In this document: one piece after another, positions 11,448 through 23,414 of the stretch
How the letters are laid out: the number at the start of each line of letters is the position of its first letter
Position numbering within the stretch: position 1 is the stretch's first letter
Assembly: GCF_001742145.1 (NCBI RefSeq)
Contig: NZ_CP015749.1
Coordinates: 1,488,001-1,552,000, forward strand
DNA length: 64,000 nucleotides
Direction: 5' to 3'
Source of the DNA: Pectobacterium parmentieri
GTDB lineage: Bacteria; Pseudomonadota; Gammaproteobacteria; Enterobacterales; Enterobacteriaceae
Program-made: the position numbers and the translations under genes
Notes under the pieces: model-generated
Databases searched by the model: none
Seen by the model: only the letters and a program-made list of their open reading frames with translations
Told to the model about the DNA's origin: nothing

Positions 11448-12977
11448 ATGCGTATTGGTGTACCAAGAGAGCGGTTGGCCAATGAAGCCCGTGTAGCAGC
11501 TACGCCGAAAACGGTTGAACAGTTGCTAAAACTGGGTTTTACGGTCTCGATAGAACGAGAGGCAGGAAAACTGGCAAGTTTTGACGATGCGGCATACGAA
11601 GAAGCCGGTGCGTCGATTGTTGACAGCTCAGAAGTCTGGCAATCCGATATTGTCCTGAAGGTGAATGCGCCGCAGGATGACGAAATCGAACTGACCCGTG
11701 CGGGCAGTACGGTTGTCAGTTTTATTTGGCCGGCACAAAACCCGGTACTGCTGGAAAAACTGGCTGCCCGTCAAGTGACGGTGATGGCAATGGACTCTGT
11801 GCCACGTATTTCGCGCGCACAATCACTGGATGCACTCAGTTCGATGGCCAATATCGCAGGTTATCGCGCCATCGTTGAAGCTGCCCACGAATTTGGTCGT
11901 TTCTTTACCGGACAAATTACCGCAGCGGGTAAGGTTCCGCCTGCTAAAGTCATGATTATCGGCGCAGGTGTGGCCGGTTTGGCTGCGATCGGCGCAGCAG
12001 GTAGCTTAGGTGCTATCGTTCGTGCTTTTGACACCCGCCCTGAAGTGAAGGAGCAGGTTCAGAGCATGGGTGCCGAGTTCCTCGAACTCGACTTTGAAGA
12101 AGAAGCGGGCAGCGGTGACGGCTATGCTAAAGTCATGTCTGAAGCCTTTATCAAAGCCGAAATGGAACTGTTTGCTGCCCAGGCGAAAGACGTCGACATT
12201 ATCGTCACTACCGCGCTGATTCCTGGCAAACCGGCTCCCCGCCTGATCACCAAAGAGATGGTGCTGAGCATGAAGCCCGGCAGTGTGATCGTCGATTTGG
12301 CCGCGCAAACGGGCGGAAACTGCGAATTAACCGTTGCCGACCGCGTAACTGTGACAGAAAACGGCGTCAAAATTATCGGTTATACCGATTTACCCAGCCG
12401 TCTGCCGACGCAATCCTCACAGCTTTACGGCACGAACCTGGTTAACCTGCTGAAGTTACTCTGCAAAGAGAAAAACGGCGCAATCGACGTCGATTTTGAC
12501 GATACCGTGATTCGCGGTGTGACCGTTGTTAAAGAAGGCGAAATCACCTGGCCAGCGCCGCCGATTCAGGTTTCGGCGCAGCCACAGCAGGCGAAACCTG
12601 CCGCTGCACCGGTGAAGGCAGAAGCCAAACCAACATCGCCGTGGAAGAAATATGCGTTCCTCGTGATCGCCATTCTGCTGTTTGGCTGGCTGGCTGATGT
12701 CGCACCTAAAGAGTTTCTGTCTCACTTTACTGTTTTTGCGTTGTCCTGCGTGGTGGGCTATTACGTGGTCTGGAATGTCAGCCATGCGTTGCACACGCCA
12801 TTGATGTCAGTCACTAACGCGATATCAGGCATTATCGTTGTCGGAGCATTGTTGCAAATCGGTCACGGCGGATGGGTGTCATTCTTCTCATTCATTGCCG
12901 TATTGATTGCCAGCATCAATATTTTCGGTGGTTTCACCGTGACTCAGCGCATGCTGAAAATGTTCCGTAAAAACTAA
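11448..12977 (+). CDS. pntA: NAD(P) transhydrogenase subunit alpha
   Basis: 509 aa, close to the E. coli subunit. Domain I binds NAD(H); the fold motif [19 protein letters not shown] is near residue 170. After a Pro/Ala linker (about 370-395), four membrane segments form part of domain II. With PntB it couples hydride transfer from NADH to NADP+ to proton entry. AAAGGG lies ahead of the ATG; pntB follows after ten bases. Confidence 0.97.
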   Translation: MRIGVPRERLANEARVAATPKTVEQLLKLGFTVSIEREAGKLASFDDAAYEEAGASIVDSSEVWQSDIVLKVNAPQDDEIELTRAGSTVVSFIWPAQNPVLLEKLAARQVTVMAMDSVPRISRAQSLDALSSMANIAGYRAIVEAAHEFGRFFTGQITAAGKVPPAKVMIIGAGVAGLAAIGAAGSLGAIVRAFDTRPEVKEQVQSMGAEFLELDFEEEAGSGDGYAKVMSEAFIKAEMELFAAQAKDVDIIVTTALIPGKPAPRLITKEMVLSMKPGSVIVDLAAQTGGNCELTVADRVTVTENGVKIIGYTDLPSRLPTQSSQLYGTNLVNLLKLLCKEKNGAIDVDFDDTVIRGVTVVKEGEITWPAPPIQVSAQPQQAKPAAAPVKAEAKPTSPWKKYAFLVIAILLFGWLADVAPKEFLSHFTVFALSCVVGYYVVWNVSHALHTPLMSVTNAISGIIVVGALLQIGHGGWVSFFSFIAVLIASINIFGGFTVTQRMLKMFRKN

Positions 12978-12987
12978 GGGGTAACAC

Positions 12988-14376
12988 ATGTCTGGTGGAT
13001 TAGTAACTGCTGCATACATTGTTGCCGCAATTCTCTTTATTTTCAGTTTGGCCGGGTTGTCTAAGCACGAAACGTCGCAACAAGGGAACATCTTTGGGAT
13101 CAGCGGGATGGCGCTTGCGCTGATCGCGACGATTCTGGGGCCTGACTCTGGTAACGTTGGCTGGATCATCGTGGCAATGGCGATCGGTGGATCAATCGGT
13201 ATTTATCTGGCGCGTAAGGTTGAAATGACCGAAATGCCAGAACTGGTCGCGGTTCTTCACAGCTTTGTGGGCTTGGCTGCGGTGCTGGTTGGTTTTAACA
13301 GCTTCCTCGACCACGGTGAAATCACCGATCCAGTGATGGTCAACATCCATTTGACGGAAGTCTTTCTGGGTATCTTCATCGGTGCGGTGACCTTTACGGG
13401 CTCGGTTATCGCCTTCGGTAAACTGCGCGGCAATATTTCTTCCAAGCCATTGATGCTGCCTCATCGCCATAAAATGAATCTGGCGGCGCTGGTTGTGTCC
13501 TTCCTGCTGTTGTTGGTTTTCGTCAACACAGGCAGCGTCGCGTTGCAGGTACTGGCGCTGATTCTGATGACGGCGATTGCATTGGTATTTGGCTGGCATC
13601 TGGTTGCATCAATTGGCGGTGCTGATATGCCAGTCGTCGTTTCGATGCTGAACTCCTACTCAGGCTGGGCAGCGGCGGCGGCGGGCTTCATGCTGAGCAA
13701 TGACCTGCTGATCGTGACGGGTGCTTTGGTGGGTTCTTCTGGTGCGATTCTGTCTTACATCATGTGTAAAGCGATGAACCGTTCCTTTATCAGCGTGATC
13801 GCCGGTGGTTTTGGCACGGATGGCGTTTCCTCCAGTGAGAGCGAAGAGGTTGGTGAGTATCGTGAGGCTTCAGCGGAAGATGTGGCTGATTTGCTCAAGA
13901 ACTCAACCTCGGTCATTATCACTCCGGGATATGGTATGGCCGTTGCACAGGCACAATACCCGGTGCATGACATCACCGCAAAACTGCGCGCGCGTGGCAT
14001 CAAAGTCCGCTTTGGTATTCACCCGGTTGCAGGGCGTTTGCCTGGGCATATGAACGTGCTGTTAGCCGAAGCAAAAGTACCTTACGACATTGTGCTGGAA
14101 ATGGATGAAATTAATGACGATTTCACCGATACCGACACCGTGCTGGTCATTGGCGCGAATGACACCGTTAACCCAGCCGCGCAAGAAGATCCACATAGCC
14201 CCATTGCTGGCATGCCTGTTCTGGAAGTGTGGAAAGCGCAGAATGTTATCGTATTTAAGCGTTCTATGAATACCGGCTACGCTGGCGTACAGAATCCACT
14301 ATTCTTTAAAGAGAACACGCAAATGCTGTTTGGCGATGCCAAAGACAGCGTTGAGGCGATTCTGAAGGCGCTGTAA
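12988..14376 (+). CDS. pntB: NAD(P) transhydrogenase subunit beta
   Basis: 462 aa. About nine membrane segments (residues 1-270) complete the proton channel, followed by the NADP(H)-binding domain III with [33 protein letters not shown] and [10 protein letters not shown]. Operon partner of pntA, ended by a strong terminator. Confidence 0.97.
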   Translation: MSGGLVTAAYIVAAILFIFSLAGLSKHETSQQGNIFGISGMALALIATILGPDSGNVGWIIVAMAIGGSIGIYLARKVEMTEMPELVAVLHSFVGLAAVLVGFNSFLDHGEITDPVMVNIHLTEVFLGIFIGAVTFTGSVIAFGKLRGNISSKPLMLPHRHKMNLAALVVSFLLLLVFVNTGSVALQVLALILMTAIALVFGWHLVASIGGADMPVVVSMLNSYSGWAAAAAGFMLSNDLLIVTGALVGSSGAILSYIMCKAMNRSFISVIAGGFGTDGVSSSESEEVGEYREASAEDVADLLKNSTSVIITPGYGMAVAQAQYPVHDITAKLRARGIKVRFGIHPVAGRLPGHMNVLLAEAKVPYDIVLEMDEINDDFTDTDTVLVIGANDTVNPAAQEDPHSPIAGMPVLEVWKAQNVIVFKRSMNTGYAGVQNPLFFKENTQMLFGDAKDSVEAILKAL

Positions 14377-14400
14377 GAAGTCGCAGAAAGTAGAAAACGA

Positions 14401-14424
14401 AAGGGGCGATATCGCCCCTTTTTT
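14401..14424 (+). terminator. Terminator of pntAB
   Basis: Perfect 20-base palindrome AAGGGGCGATATCGCCCCTT followed by more T, 24 bases after the pntB stop. Confidence 0.88.
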
Positions 14425-14458
14425 ACATCTCTTATATCTATGATATTGCTAAAAATAG

Positions 14459-14478
14459 TGCCAGCACGAAAGCTGGCA
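14459..14478 (-). terminator. Terminator of uspE
   Basis: Perfect seven-base stem TGCCAGC / GCTGGCA with a six-base loop. On the minus strand it is followed by CACTATTTTT. It lies 24 bases past the uspE stop. Confidence 0.75.
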
Positions 14479-14501
14479 TTATTTAGTGATGAAATGAGTA
14501 A

Positions 14502-15452
14502 TTAGCTGTTGTCGCTATCTTCTTGCGTAATTGGTGAAATGAAGTCATCGGGCTTGATTGCCAGCAGGTCGCACTTCAAATGATCAATTACATGTTCGAC
14601 GGTGTTGCCGATAAAGGCAGCGGAAAGGCCGGTTCTGCCCAACGATCCCAACACCACGACACCGGCCTGCAAATGTTCCGCCAGATCGGGAATCACTTCT
14701 TCTGGCAGCCCTTTTTCTACGTGCGTCACACGCTCATCCAGACTGAATTTCTGGCGTAGCGATTTCATGGCAATCAGATGCTGCCCTCGAATCGCATCGT
14801 TGTAGACACTAGGATCGAAATCAGGTAATTCAATGGCGATATTGATGGGAGTAACTGGATAAGCGCCAACCAAATGAACCTCTGTTTGGTCAACCTGCTG
14901 CGCCAGTTCCAACGTTTCTGAGACCAGTTTGATATTGAGCGGATCGTGATAAGGGTCTTCACTGGCCAGATTGACGGCAACCAGTGCACGGCCTTCGGTT
15001 GGCCATGGCTGATCTTTTACCATCCACACCGGGCAAGGGCATTTCCGCAGTAATTGCCAGTCTGTTGGCGTAAAGATAACGGCTTCCAGCCGATCGTGCT
15101 GATGGGCCATTTTCAACAACAGGTCATGTTGCCCGGCAATCACTTCCCGAATAATGGCTTCAAAGGGTTTATTGTGCCAGACCACTTTGATCTCTATCGA
15201 AACGCCAGCTTCAAGGTAGTATTTGCACTGTTCCTCAATCCACTCGGTTCGTTGCTGAATAACGCCTTGACGCATCTCTACTCTTTCATCTGGGGAAAGC
15301 AGCGTTGTCATTTCATAAGAGAAATCATAAATCGGCAGAAATGCCTTAATATGGCCGCCAAGTCGCTGAACCAGATAAACCGCCCGACGCAGTGCTGGTT
15401 GGTCATCCTGATTTGGGTCAATAGCTACCAGTAAATTCTGATACTTTGCCAT
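14502..15452 (-). CDS. uspE: Universal stress protein E
   Basis: 316 aa, two tandem Usp domains, near-identical to E. coli UspE (316 aa). The start is the ATG at 15450-15452 behind GGAGGAGCT; the frame is open five codons further upstream. Second-domain nucleotide-loop motif [15 protein letters not shown] is visible near residue 270. UspE is involved in stress survival and motility/adhesion balance. It sits next to fnr, as in E. coli. Confidence 0.95.
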   Translation of the reverse strand: MAKYQNLLVAIDPNQDDQPALRRAVYLVQRLGGHIKAFLPIYDFSYEMTTLLSPDERVEMRQGVIQQRTEWIEEQCKYYLEAGVSIEIKVVWHNKPFEAIIREVIAGQHDLLLKMAHQHDRLEAVIFTPTDWQLLRKCPCPVWMVKDQPWPTEGRALVAVNLASEDPYHDPLNIKLVSETLELAQQVDQTEVHLVGAYPVTPINIAIELPDFDPSVYNDAIRGQHLIAMKSLRQKFSLDERVTHVEKGLPEEVIPDLAEHLQAGVVVLGSLGRTGLSAAFIGNTVEHVIDHLKCDLLAIKPDDFISPITQEDSDNS

Positions 15453-15587
15453 AGCTCCTCCAAACAACTGTTACTCCACAGCCGTAATTTAAGAGTACCG
15501 CAATGGAATCGTTTTGAACAACAGAGATAAGCTGCAGAATAACAAAATAGGAAATATCACGGATGATGCAGGGAAGGGGGAAAACAA

Positions 15588-15620
15588 TGACGCTGCCACA
15601 GAAAAAAAGTGGCAGCGTCA
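15588..15620 (-). terminator. Terminator downstream of fnr
   Basis: Perfect 12-base stem TGACGCTGCCAC (15588-15599) / GTGGCAGCGTCA (15609-15620), nine-base loop. On the minus strand it is followed by TTGTTTTC. About 20 bases past the fnr stop. Confidence 0.75.
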
Positions 15621-15639
15621 AATAGTTAGGCCGGAAATA

Positions 15640-16386
15640 TTATTTGCGTGAAGATCCGGCTAATTCGGAAAGCGCATCGATATTCTCGATCGTGATGTAT
15701 TTCCCTTTTACTGCCAGCGTACCACTCTTCTGGAAACGCCCCAGCAGACGGCTGATGGTTTCAACGGTCAGCCCCAAATAGTTACCAATATCACCACGCG
15801 TCATGGTCAGACGGAATTCACGCGGCGAGAAGCCACGTTGGGCAAAACGGCGGGAGAGGTTGTAAACAAACGCCGCCAGGCGCTCTTCAGCATTTTTCTT
15901 CGACAGCAGCAAAATCATGTCCTGATCGCCACGAATTTCGCCGCTCATCAGGCGCATCATCTGTTGACGCAGGTTTGGCATTTTCCCTGAGAGATCGTCC
16001 AGCGTCTCGAACGGGATTTCGCAGACCATTGAGGTTTCCAGCGCCTGAGCGAAACTTGGGTGTTGCGCAGTACCAATCGCGTCAAAACCGACTAAATCGC
16101 CCGCCAGATGAAAGCCCGTAATTTGCTCATCGCCTTGCTCTGTAATGGTGTAGCTCTTTATCGTACCGGAACGGATCGCGTACAGCGATCTCAGCTCATC
16201 ACCTGCTTTAAACAGCGCTTGCCCCTTCTGGATAGGCTTCTTCCTTTCAATGATGTTGTCGAGCTGATCGAGCTCGTGTTCATTCAGGGTGAAAGGGATG
16301 CATAGCTGACTGATACTGCAATCCTGACAGTGGATTGCACAACCGCCAGACTGGATGCGTCGGATAATTCGCTTTTCCGGGATCAT
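15640..16386 (-). CDS. fnr: Oxygen-responsive regulator FNR
   Basis: 248 aa CRP/FNR-family regulator. The [4Fe-4S] ligands are visible: Cys20, Cys23 and Cys29 in the N-terminal region, and the fourth in TSMVCEIPF. The helix-turn-helix [14 protein letters not shown] carries the Glu, Ser and Arg that read TTGAT-N4-ATCAA. It switches the cell to anaerobic respiration. An FNR-box-like sequence lies 21 bases upstream, consistent with autoregulation. Confidence 0.98.
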   Translation of the reverse strand: MIPEKRIIRRIQSGGCAIHCQDCSISQLCIPFTLNEHELDQLDNIIERKKPIQKGQALFKAGDELRSLYAIRSGTIKSYTITEQGDEQITGFHLAGDLVGFDAIGTAQHPSFAQALETSMVCEIPFETLDDLSGKMPNLRQQMMRLMSGEIRGDQDMILLLSKKNAEERLAAFVYNLSRRFAQRGFSPREFRLTMTRGDIGNYLGLTVETISRLLGRFQKSGTLAVKGKYITIENIDALSELAGSSRK

Positions 16387-16406
16387 AGGCTTTGCTCAGG
16401 CAATAA

Positions 16407-16420
16407 TTGATATTGGTCAA
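16407..16420. promoter_or_regulatory. FNR box in the fnr promoter
   Basis: TTGATATTGGTCAA matches the FNR consensus TTGATNNNNATCAA at nine of ten defined positions. Its closeness to the fnr start fits negative autoregulation known for E. coli fnr. Confidence 0.6.
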
Positions 16421-16655
16421 TTTTAACAGCTTTTATCGGCTGTGATAAGACCGACAATCACAGGAATAGACCAATAAATAGTGAACTAACTATAAATTTT
16501 CGATTTTTCTGGAAAATGTTTCGATATATAAACGCTACGTGACGATAATATAATCGTCTATCGCGTTACCGAACGGTTAACACATTGGTTAACCCGAATC
16601 GCTTACGATGATAAGCAATTCGGCGTGGATTTTTTACGTGTCGGCCACGTTATAA

Positions 16656-17189
16656 TTATAGCGGTAAACTATTTTGGCGAGCCAAATAACCTTCATGCTT
16701 CAGTAGCCACTGCTTACGGTGTACTCCCCCAGCATAGCCAGTCATTGCCCCACCAGCACCGATAACACGATGACATGGAACTACGATGCTGACAGGGTTT
16801 GAGCCGTTTGCCATGCCGACGGCACGTGCTGCACCAGTGCGTCCCAGTAACGTCGCCAGTTCACCGTATGTGGTAATTTCTCCGCAGGGGATTTTCCGTA
16901 ATTCCCGCCAAACCTGCTGTTGAAATTCGGTTCCCACGGAAGCAACAGGCAGCGTATCAATAATCGCTAATTCGCCATCAAAATAGCGTTGCAGGCTGTC
17001 TGTCAGACCACCAGGATTATGACGTGGCTGTAACGAGAAAGGATCGTTTCGATAACTGCGATTGAGCGAGCGAAATAAATCCTCTTCATATTCGCGCCAC
17101 TCGACGGCGCGCAAATGATTATTTTCATCAGCAATAATCAATAACTCCCCAAGCGGGGTTGCCATAGTGTCCTGGAAAAAAATCTGCAT
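16656..17189 (-). CDS. ogt: Methylated-DNA--protein-cysteine methyltransferase Ogt
   Basis: 177 aa. The active-site PCHRV is in [21 protein letters not shown] context (here [14 protein letters not shown]), preceded by the DNA-binding [12 protein letters not shown]. Transfers alkyl groups from O6-alkylguanine or O4-alkylthymine to its own Cys in a suicide reaction. Follows fnr upstream in the same direction, the enterobacterial ogt-fnr-uspE order. Confidence 0.94.
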   Translation of the reverse strand: MQIFFQDTMATPLGELLIIADENNHLRAVEWREYEEDLFRSLNRSYRNDPFSLQPRHNPGGLTDSLQRYFDGELAIIDTLPVASVGTEFQQQVWRELRKIPCGEITTYGELATLLGRTGAARAVGMANGSNPVSIVVPCHRVIGAGGAMTGYAGGVHRKQWLLKHEGYLARQNSLPL

Positions 17190-17686
17190 AGTGATTCCTT
17201 ACGCGTTTGTCGCTTTCTTGCATCTCTCATTAGTTGCACGTCGATTATCCTGCATCATCAGGTGGATTGAAAATAAAATGCGAGATGTGTCACGCAGTGA
17301 GGTGGAAAAAGGAGAAAGTCATCACGATCGTAACCCGTGCCGCCGCCGTGCATTCTGAGTCTGACAAGAATAGAAGTACGGTACGCCATTTTAGGGGGAA
17401 TCCCGTTGGCGCATGAACCGTTAAGGGAAGCAATGCTCATTCAGTGTGAGGTCTGTAGGATAAATCGCATCTAACATTACCAATAAAATCAAACGGTAAT
17501 ATAGTAAATATGCAATTTGTATTTATGAGAGATGGAGCATGCCAATCTTTATCCTACTGCCAGATAACGCTATCGCATGGCAATAATATGAAGGTGAACG
17601 ATGTGGGTATGTTCTATTTTTTATGGCAAGGGCGTTTTATGTACGAATAGCTATGTGATCTACGTTATTTGGAGGACATGCGCAGA
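17190..17686. other. Gene-free stretch upstream of the oxidoreductase
   Basis: About 500 bases with no supported gene. It marks the switch from core gene order to accessory DNA. It should hold the ogt promoter (minus) and the promoter of the 17687 gene (plus). A short imperfect inverted repeat TGCCA...TGGCA lies near 17560-17582. No RNA gene or terminator was recognised. Confidence 0.4.
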
Positions 17687-18982
17687 ATGAAAAAGAAATA
17701 TGCCGTAGTGGGAACGGGTGGCCGAGCGGGCCTTTATCTGGAATCGATCGCCAGAGATTATCAGGATCAGGGGCATTTTGTTGCATTTTGCGATACAAAC
17801 CAGACGCGGATGGATTACGCCAACCAGATTGTCCATAAATTTGGGCATGAGAATGTGGCAACGTATCAAGCCGATCGGTTTGAGCAGATGATCGTAGAAA
17901 CCACGCCAGATATTATTATTGTGGCATCGATAGATCGGACTCATCATCACTATATTATTCGGGCAATGGAATTAGGGTGTGATGTCATCAGCGAAAAACC
18001 GATGACGATCGACGAAGAGAAATGCCAGGCGATTATCGATGCGATTAATCGTACCGGCCGTAAATTACGGGTGACCTTTAATTACCGCTACGCCCCTCAT
18101 CACAGTAAAGTCCGTGAATTAATTGCCGCAGGCGTTATTGGTGAAGTCTATTCCGTCCATTTTGAGTGGCTGTTGAATACTGAGCATGGGGCAGACTACT
18201 TCCGTCGTTGGCACCGTGACAAACGTAATAGCGGCGGGCTGTTGGTGCATAAATCTACACACCATTTCGATCTGGTGAATTTCTGGTTAAATAGCGAACC
18301 AGAAACCGTCTATGCACAAGGCGATTTGCGTTTTTATGGCAAAGCGAATGCTGAAGCACGTGGTGTCACGGCGTTCTATGCACGTTCGCATAATAGTGCC
18401 GCAGCAGAGAACGATCCGTTTGCACTGCATATGAATAAAAGCGAACAGTTGACGGCTTTATATTTAGACGCTGAACATGAAGATGGCTATTACCGCGATA
18501 AAAGCGTGTTCGATGACGGTATTAATATTGAAGATGTGCTGGGAGTAATGGTTCGTTATAAGAACAAAGCTATTATGACGTACTCATTAAATGCCTATTT
18601 ACCGTGGGAAGGGTTGAATGTGGTGTTTAATGGCAGCAAGGGCCGGTTAGAAATGAAACTGGTGGAAAAATCTTATGTAAACGGAGGCGGACAAAAAGAG
18701 GATGAAGGTGCGCTGGATGAATGTGAAATAAAGATCTATCCGATGTTTGATGCGCCTTATACCGTACCGGTTGAATTTAAATCAGGCGGGCACGGCGGAG
18801 GCGATCAGGTCATGCTAAACGATCTGTTTGGTACACCGGAACCCGATCCATTACATCGTGCAGCAGATTATCGTGATGGGGCGATGTCTATTTTAACCGG
18901 TATTGCCGCCAATCGATCGCTACGCACCGAACTGCCAGTGAAAATAAGCGAGCTGGCCGTTGATCTGAAAAGAAGTCATTAA
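17687..18982 (+). CDS. Gfo/Idh/MocA-family oxidoreductase
   Basis: 431 aa from the ATG at 17687, which has GGAGGA ten bases upstream; TTG at 17669 and ATG at 17678 are in frame but too close to that site. N-terminal Rossmann motif VVGTGGRAG, then the family EKP motif in VISEKPMTIDEE, and a C-terminal Gfo/Idh substrate domain with HKSTHHFD. NAD(P)-dependent oxidation or reduction of a sugar, inositol or related compound is expected; the substrate is unknown. Precedes a sugar-binding protein gene in the same direction. Confidence 0.88.
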   Translation: MKKKYAVVGTGGRAGLYLESIARDYQDQGHFVAFCDTNQTRMDYANQIVHKFGHENVATYQADRFEQMIVETTPDIIIVASIDRTHHHYIIRAMELGCDVISEKPMTIDEEKCQAIIDAINRTGRKLRVTFNYRYAPHHSKVRELIAAGVIGEVYSVHFEWLLNTEHGADYFRRWHRDKRNSGGLLVHKSTHHFDLVNFWLNSEPETVYAQGDLRFYGKANAEARGVTAFYARSHNSAAAENDPFALHMNKSEQLTALYLDAEHEDGYYRDKSVFDDGINIEDVLGVMVRYKNKAIMTYSLNAYLPWEGLNVVFNGSKGRLEMKLVEKSYVNGGGQKEDEGALDECEIKIYPMFDAPYTVPVEFKSGGHGGGDQVMLNDLFGTPEPDPLHRAADYRDGAMSILTGIAANRSLRTELPVKISELAVDLKRSH

Positions 18983-19091
18983 TAACAGTACCTGCAATCT
19001 CGGCAGCAAACGCTTCCGCATCCGTAGTACCCATCTACCTGTAAAAAGGGGAAGGGTGGAAACCTCCAAATACTATTATAAGGGTTTTATT

Positions 19092-20411
19092 ATGGCGAAA
19101 ACACGGAACATATTACCTCACCTGCTTTTACTCTGTGCTGCTCTTCCTGCTGGGGCTGCCTTCTCTCACTCGGCTGACGCCGCGGAGATCCGCATCTCCT
19201 GGTGGGGAGGAAATCAACGGCACGAAGCCACACTGGCTGCCATTAACGCGTTTCAAAAAGCCAACCCGACGATTACCGTCAAAGCGGAATATGCTGGCTG
19301 GGATGGTTATCTTTCCCGGCTGTCAACGCAGATGGCTGGGGGACAAGAACCTGATGTTATGCGTATTGACTGGAACTGGTTGCCACAGTTTTCCCGCAAC
19401 GGCGACGGTTTTTATGATTTGAATAAGCAAAAAGACGTTTTAGGTCTGGGGGATTTTCCGCCTAACTATCTGAAAACATCAGACGTAAAAGGGAAGCTGC
19501 AAGGTCTCCCGATTTCGATGACGTCTCGCAGCATGATTTATAATAAAACCACCTGGGATAACGCAGGTGTCGCTTACCCGAAAACCTGGGATGAACTGTT
19601 TGCCGCAGGCCCGGTATTTAAACAAAAACTGGGTGACAATTTTTACCCACTCGGTGTTGCCCAAGGGGCAAGCGATGTGCTGGATATTCTCACACTCGGC
19701 CGCAGCTACATGGCACAGAAATACGGCATTGATCTCATTGATGAGAAGAAGCAAAGCATCGCCTATAGCCGCGATCAGGTAAGGGAACTCTTCGGCTTTT
19801 ATAAGAAACTGGTTGATTCCCATGTGATACCCGATCAGCGTTATTTCTCCTCATTCGGACGTACTAACGTTTATGAAATCCGTCCGTGGATTAACGGCGA
19901 ATTAGCCGGTATGTATTTGTGGGATTCTGCCATCTATACCTATTCCAGTAATATGCCGAAAGAGACCGTCTTAGAAACCGGGCCATTTATCACGATGCCG
20001 GATGCTAAAGATTCCGGGCTAACAAGCAAACCGTCTTCGCTGTTTGCAATCAGTAAAAACAGTAAACATCCGAAAGAAGCGGCGATGTTGATGAGCTTTA
20101 TGCTGAGTAACCCAGAAGGCGTGAAGGCGGTGGGGCTGCAAAACGGCATGCCTGCTAACCCGAAAGCACAAAAACTGCTGGAAGATATCGGTGTGATCAA
20201 CGCCGGTAACCTGTTAGCCAATGCTTATCGGGCAGCCGCTGAGCAACCTGCATCTAAGGTGCCTGTTTCACCGTTTATGGAAAATCAGGAGCTGGTACAA
20301 CTGTGGACCACGAGTCTGCAAAAACTGGACTACGGCAATGGTGAGGTGAATAAAGTTGCCGATGATTTTCTGAGTAGCGCTAATCGCATATTAAAACGCG
20401 CTATCCGATAA
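19092..20411 (+). CDS. ABC-type sugar-binding periplasmic protein (family 1)
   Basis: 439 aa from the ATG at 19092, which gives a clear signal peptide (ILPHLLLLCAALPAGAAF) cut near SADAAE. The mature start EIRISWWGGNQRHEATLAAI and later GGQEPDVMRIDWNWLPQF and PSSLFAISKNSKHPKEAAMLM are typical of carbohydrate-binding proteins of the UgpB/MalE class. No permease or ATPase gene is adjacent; the next gene is convergent. It probably works with the oxidoreductase at 17687 and a transporter encoded elsewhere. Closed by a strong terminator. Confidence 0.88.
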   Translation: MAKTRNILPHLLLLCAALPAGAAFSHSADAAEIRISWWGGNQRHEATLAAINAFQKANPTITVKAEYAGWDGYLSRLSTQMAGGQEPDVMRIDWNWLPQFSRNGDGFYDLNKQKDVLGLGDFPPNYLKTSDVKGKLQGLPISMTSRSMIYNKTTWDNAGVAYPKTWDELFAAGPVFKQKLGDNFYPLGVAQGASDVLDILTLGRSYMAQKYGIDLIDEKKQSIAYSRDQVRELFGFYKKLVDSHVIPDQRYFSSFGRTNVYEIRPWINGELAGMYLWDSAIYTYSSNMPKETVLETGPFITMPDAKDSGLTSKPSSLFAISKNSKHPKEAAMLMSFMLSNPEGVKAVGLQNGMPANPKAQKLLEDIGVINAGNLLANAYRAAAEQPASKVPVSPFMENQELVQLWTTSLQKLDYGNGEVNKVADDFLSSANRILKRAIR

Positions 20412-20428
20412 TTACCGCTGTTAGTGTG

Positions 20429-20464
20429 CGATGCCGTATCCTTCACGATACGGCATCGTTATTT
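20429..20464 (+). terminator. Terminator of the sugar-binding protein gene
   Basis: Perfect 12-base stem CGATGCCGTATC (20429-20440) / GATACGGCATCG (20447-20458), six-base loop, then TTATTTC. A second small hairpin TCATGGC / GCCATGA follows at 20481-20500 and may serve the convergent gene. Confidence 0.82.
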
Positions 20465-20546
20465 CTCTTTCTCACGTGACTCATGGCCTTTCCGCCATGA
20501 GCTGTTGTACTGTGCTTATGAAAATGCTGTCTCCCTTCATTAAGAC

Positions 20547-22448
20547 TTATTTTACAACAGTACTCGATGTTGCTTCGATGACTAGCATTTCTAGGGGCTT
20601 AAGGGTAACAATTACAGGTTTACTATAGTCGTCCGGTAACGAGCTATTCGCACCATAGACCGACTTCAGTGTGAATTGCGTCGCCTCACCATCTGGAATT
20701 TCAAAACTCTTCGTCAAATCCAGGTAATAGCTTTGCTCTTTGTCTGATGGGTTACGCAAACCAAAGATGGCTTTATCTTTACTCCACGAAGCCCAGCCAT
20801 ATGCTTCAAGCGCTGTTGGGTCGCCGCCGATCCAGTGAGTATCTACCAGCACAGTGCTATTTGCTCGTGACCATTTTGCAGCATTGGCCAACGTATCCCA
20901 CTTGGCATTATTTAACATTGATGGCGTGATATATAGTTCTTGTAGCTGAGTGCCGGTTACGAAATAGCTCCAGACCTGGTCGGCAAAATCACTGTCGGTT
21001 TGGACTTTTTCTAGCCCAAAATAAGCATTTTCAGCACTAACGATCCCGTGGTACATCAGCGAGTTTATCGGAAACAACGGACCTTTACGCACAATTGAAC
21101 GATATGTCTCAGCATCACGATAGGTCATCCATTGCTGAACCGGTGAGCCTTTGCCATACACGTTAATATCGTCACCCTGACGCCAGATAGAGTCGGCGTA
21201 GAACAACCAGGAAGGGCTGGCATCGGTGCCGGTTGTCAGGTTAATAAAGAGGTCTTTATTTACCTCACGCATATTTTTGATAAGCTCAATCGAGGCATCA
21301 AAGTCAGACGCAAACTGGCTACCTTTAATCCAGTTATTCGCATTTCCCATACCATCAAGTTTGAACGAGGTGATATGTTCATTTTTAATTAATTTAAAGA
21401 TCTGTTCATTAAAATTGCGGAAATAATTAGGGCCGGAAAGAGCAAATTTACCATCAACGGTTTCAAATCCATTATCTTTGGCGTGAGAGACACGAATATC
21501 TCGTGGTTTGTTGTAGCCTCCCCATGGGGATAACCATAACCCTACGGAAGTATCAAGGGTGTCAGCTTTTTCTTTTACCACACCAAATCCATTGCTGAAT
21601 GCCGAACCAAATAGCCATTTTCCTGTGCGATCATCCCAACCATCATCGAGTAGAAATCCGTCCAGTTTTACGCCACGTTTTTTAATTAATTCATCGGCGT
21701 AAATATCCATTCGGCTCAGCACATCCTTTTCAGTGTAAGTCGTGAAGAAACCAATATCCATCCAACTGTTGTAGTGTAAATACGGTTGGTATGGGCGCGG
21801 GCGCATTGCATTAATAAATTCGTTAAAACTACGGCGTAACTGATTTGTATCCTCAAAAGTACCAAAATAAGTGGTGTACGTTACTGGAGCATCTGTTTTA
21901 ATCGGTGTTTTTAACTCGATATTCAAATTAGTTGTTGTTTCATATGCATAGGTGTTAACGATTGGTTTTTCCGGCAGAATAAAGAAACTGTCAGCAATAA
22001 TGGGGGAGCTATTAATGGCTCCGTTAACATAAGGTGCTTGTGATTGCCCCTTCGTTGGGAAAAAGGTTATTTTTGCAACATCCCGTGCCTTGCCTTTCGC
22101 TTTAACTGTGTAGCCGATACTGGCGTACTTTCCCTTCAGAATATTAAAAATAACAGTAACAGAGAAATCGTTATGGCTGTAATCGATCTGAATAGATTCA
22201 TCTGTCTTACTGATGTTTTTAATATTAAAGTCGGTAGCATGAAGGATATCTTCATTTGGTAGAGTCAGGAAAAATAGCTCTTTTGGGGCGAGTTTACTTT
22301 GCGAAAACTTGTCTTTAATCACTACTGCTGAATTTTCATTATCAAAAGAGATAGATATATTGTTGTTATTAATCTGATACTCGGCAGCAAAAACACCATT
22401 GCTAGCAAGGAAGAAGAATAATGAAATTTTCATCACTCTATTCATCAT
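20547..22448 (-). CDS. Secreted GH36-like alpha-galactosidase / alpha-N-acetylgalactosaminidase
   Basis: 633 aa from the ATG at 22446-22448 (GAGG five bases upstream; a second ATG follows directly). Signal peptide ISLFFFLASNGVFAA. The (beta/alpha)8 barrel shows clan GH-D features: HYNSWMDIG, GFLLDDGWDD, the K-x-D nucleophile motif FKLDGMG (Asp about 365) and the acid/base candidate WRQGDD (about 426). The neighbouring GalNAc pathway suggests release of alpha-linked GalNAc or Gal outside the cytoplasm; that specificity is inference. Clearly more AT-rich than the core genes, suggesting transfer. Confidence 0.75.
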   Translation of the reverse strand: MMNRVMKISLFFFLASNGVFAAEYQINNNNISISFDNENSAVVIKDKFSQSKLAPKELFFLTLPNEDILHATDFNIKNISKTDESIQIDYSHNDFSVTVIFNILKGKYASIGYTVKAKGKARDVAKITFFPTKGQSQAPYVNGAINSSPIIADSFFILPEKPIVNTYAYETTTNLNIELKTPIKTDAPVTYTTYFGTFEDTNQLRRSFNEFINAMRPRPYQPYLHYNSWMDIGFFTTYTEKDVLSRMDIYADELIKKRGVKLDGFLLDDGWDDRTGKWLFGSAFSNGFGVVKEKADTLDTSVGLWLSPWGGYNKPRDIRVSHAKDNGFETVDGKFALSGPNYFRNFNEQIFKLIKNEHITSFKLDGMGNANNWIKGSQFASDFDASIELIKNMREVNKDLFINLTTGTDASPSWLFYADSIWRQGDDINVYGKGSPVQQWMTYRDAETYRSIVRKGPLFPINSLMYHGIVSAENAYFGLEKVQTDSDFADQVWSYFVTGTQLQELYITPSMLNNAKWDTLANAAKWSRANSTVLVDTHWIGGDPTALEAYGWASWSKDKAIFGLRNPSDKEQSYYLDLTKSFEIPDGEATQFTLKSVYGANSSLPDDYSKPVIVTLKPLEMLVIEATSSTVVK

Positions 22449-22476
22449 AATTACCTCTTCATGTTTATTTAGCATG

Positions 22477-22511
22477 TCGCATATTTCCCTGTTATAGTGG
22501 GTAATATGCGA
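22477..22511. repeat. Inverted repeat between kbaY and the GH36 gene
   Basis: TCGCATAT (22477-22484) / ATATGCGA (22504-22511), eight perfect bases with a 19-base loop. No T tract follows on the minus strand, so it is not a classical terminator. It may limit read-through into the glycosidase gene or stabilise mRNA. Confidence 0.4.
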
Positions 22512-22523
22512 AGGGAATGAAAT

Positions 22524-23414
<891 letters not shown>

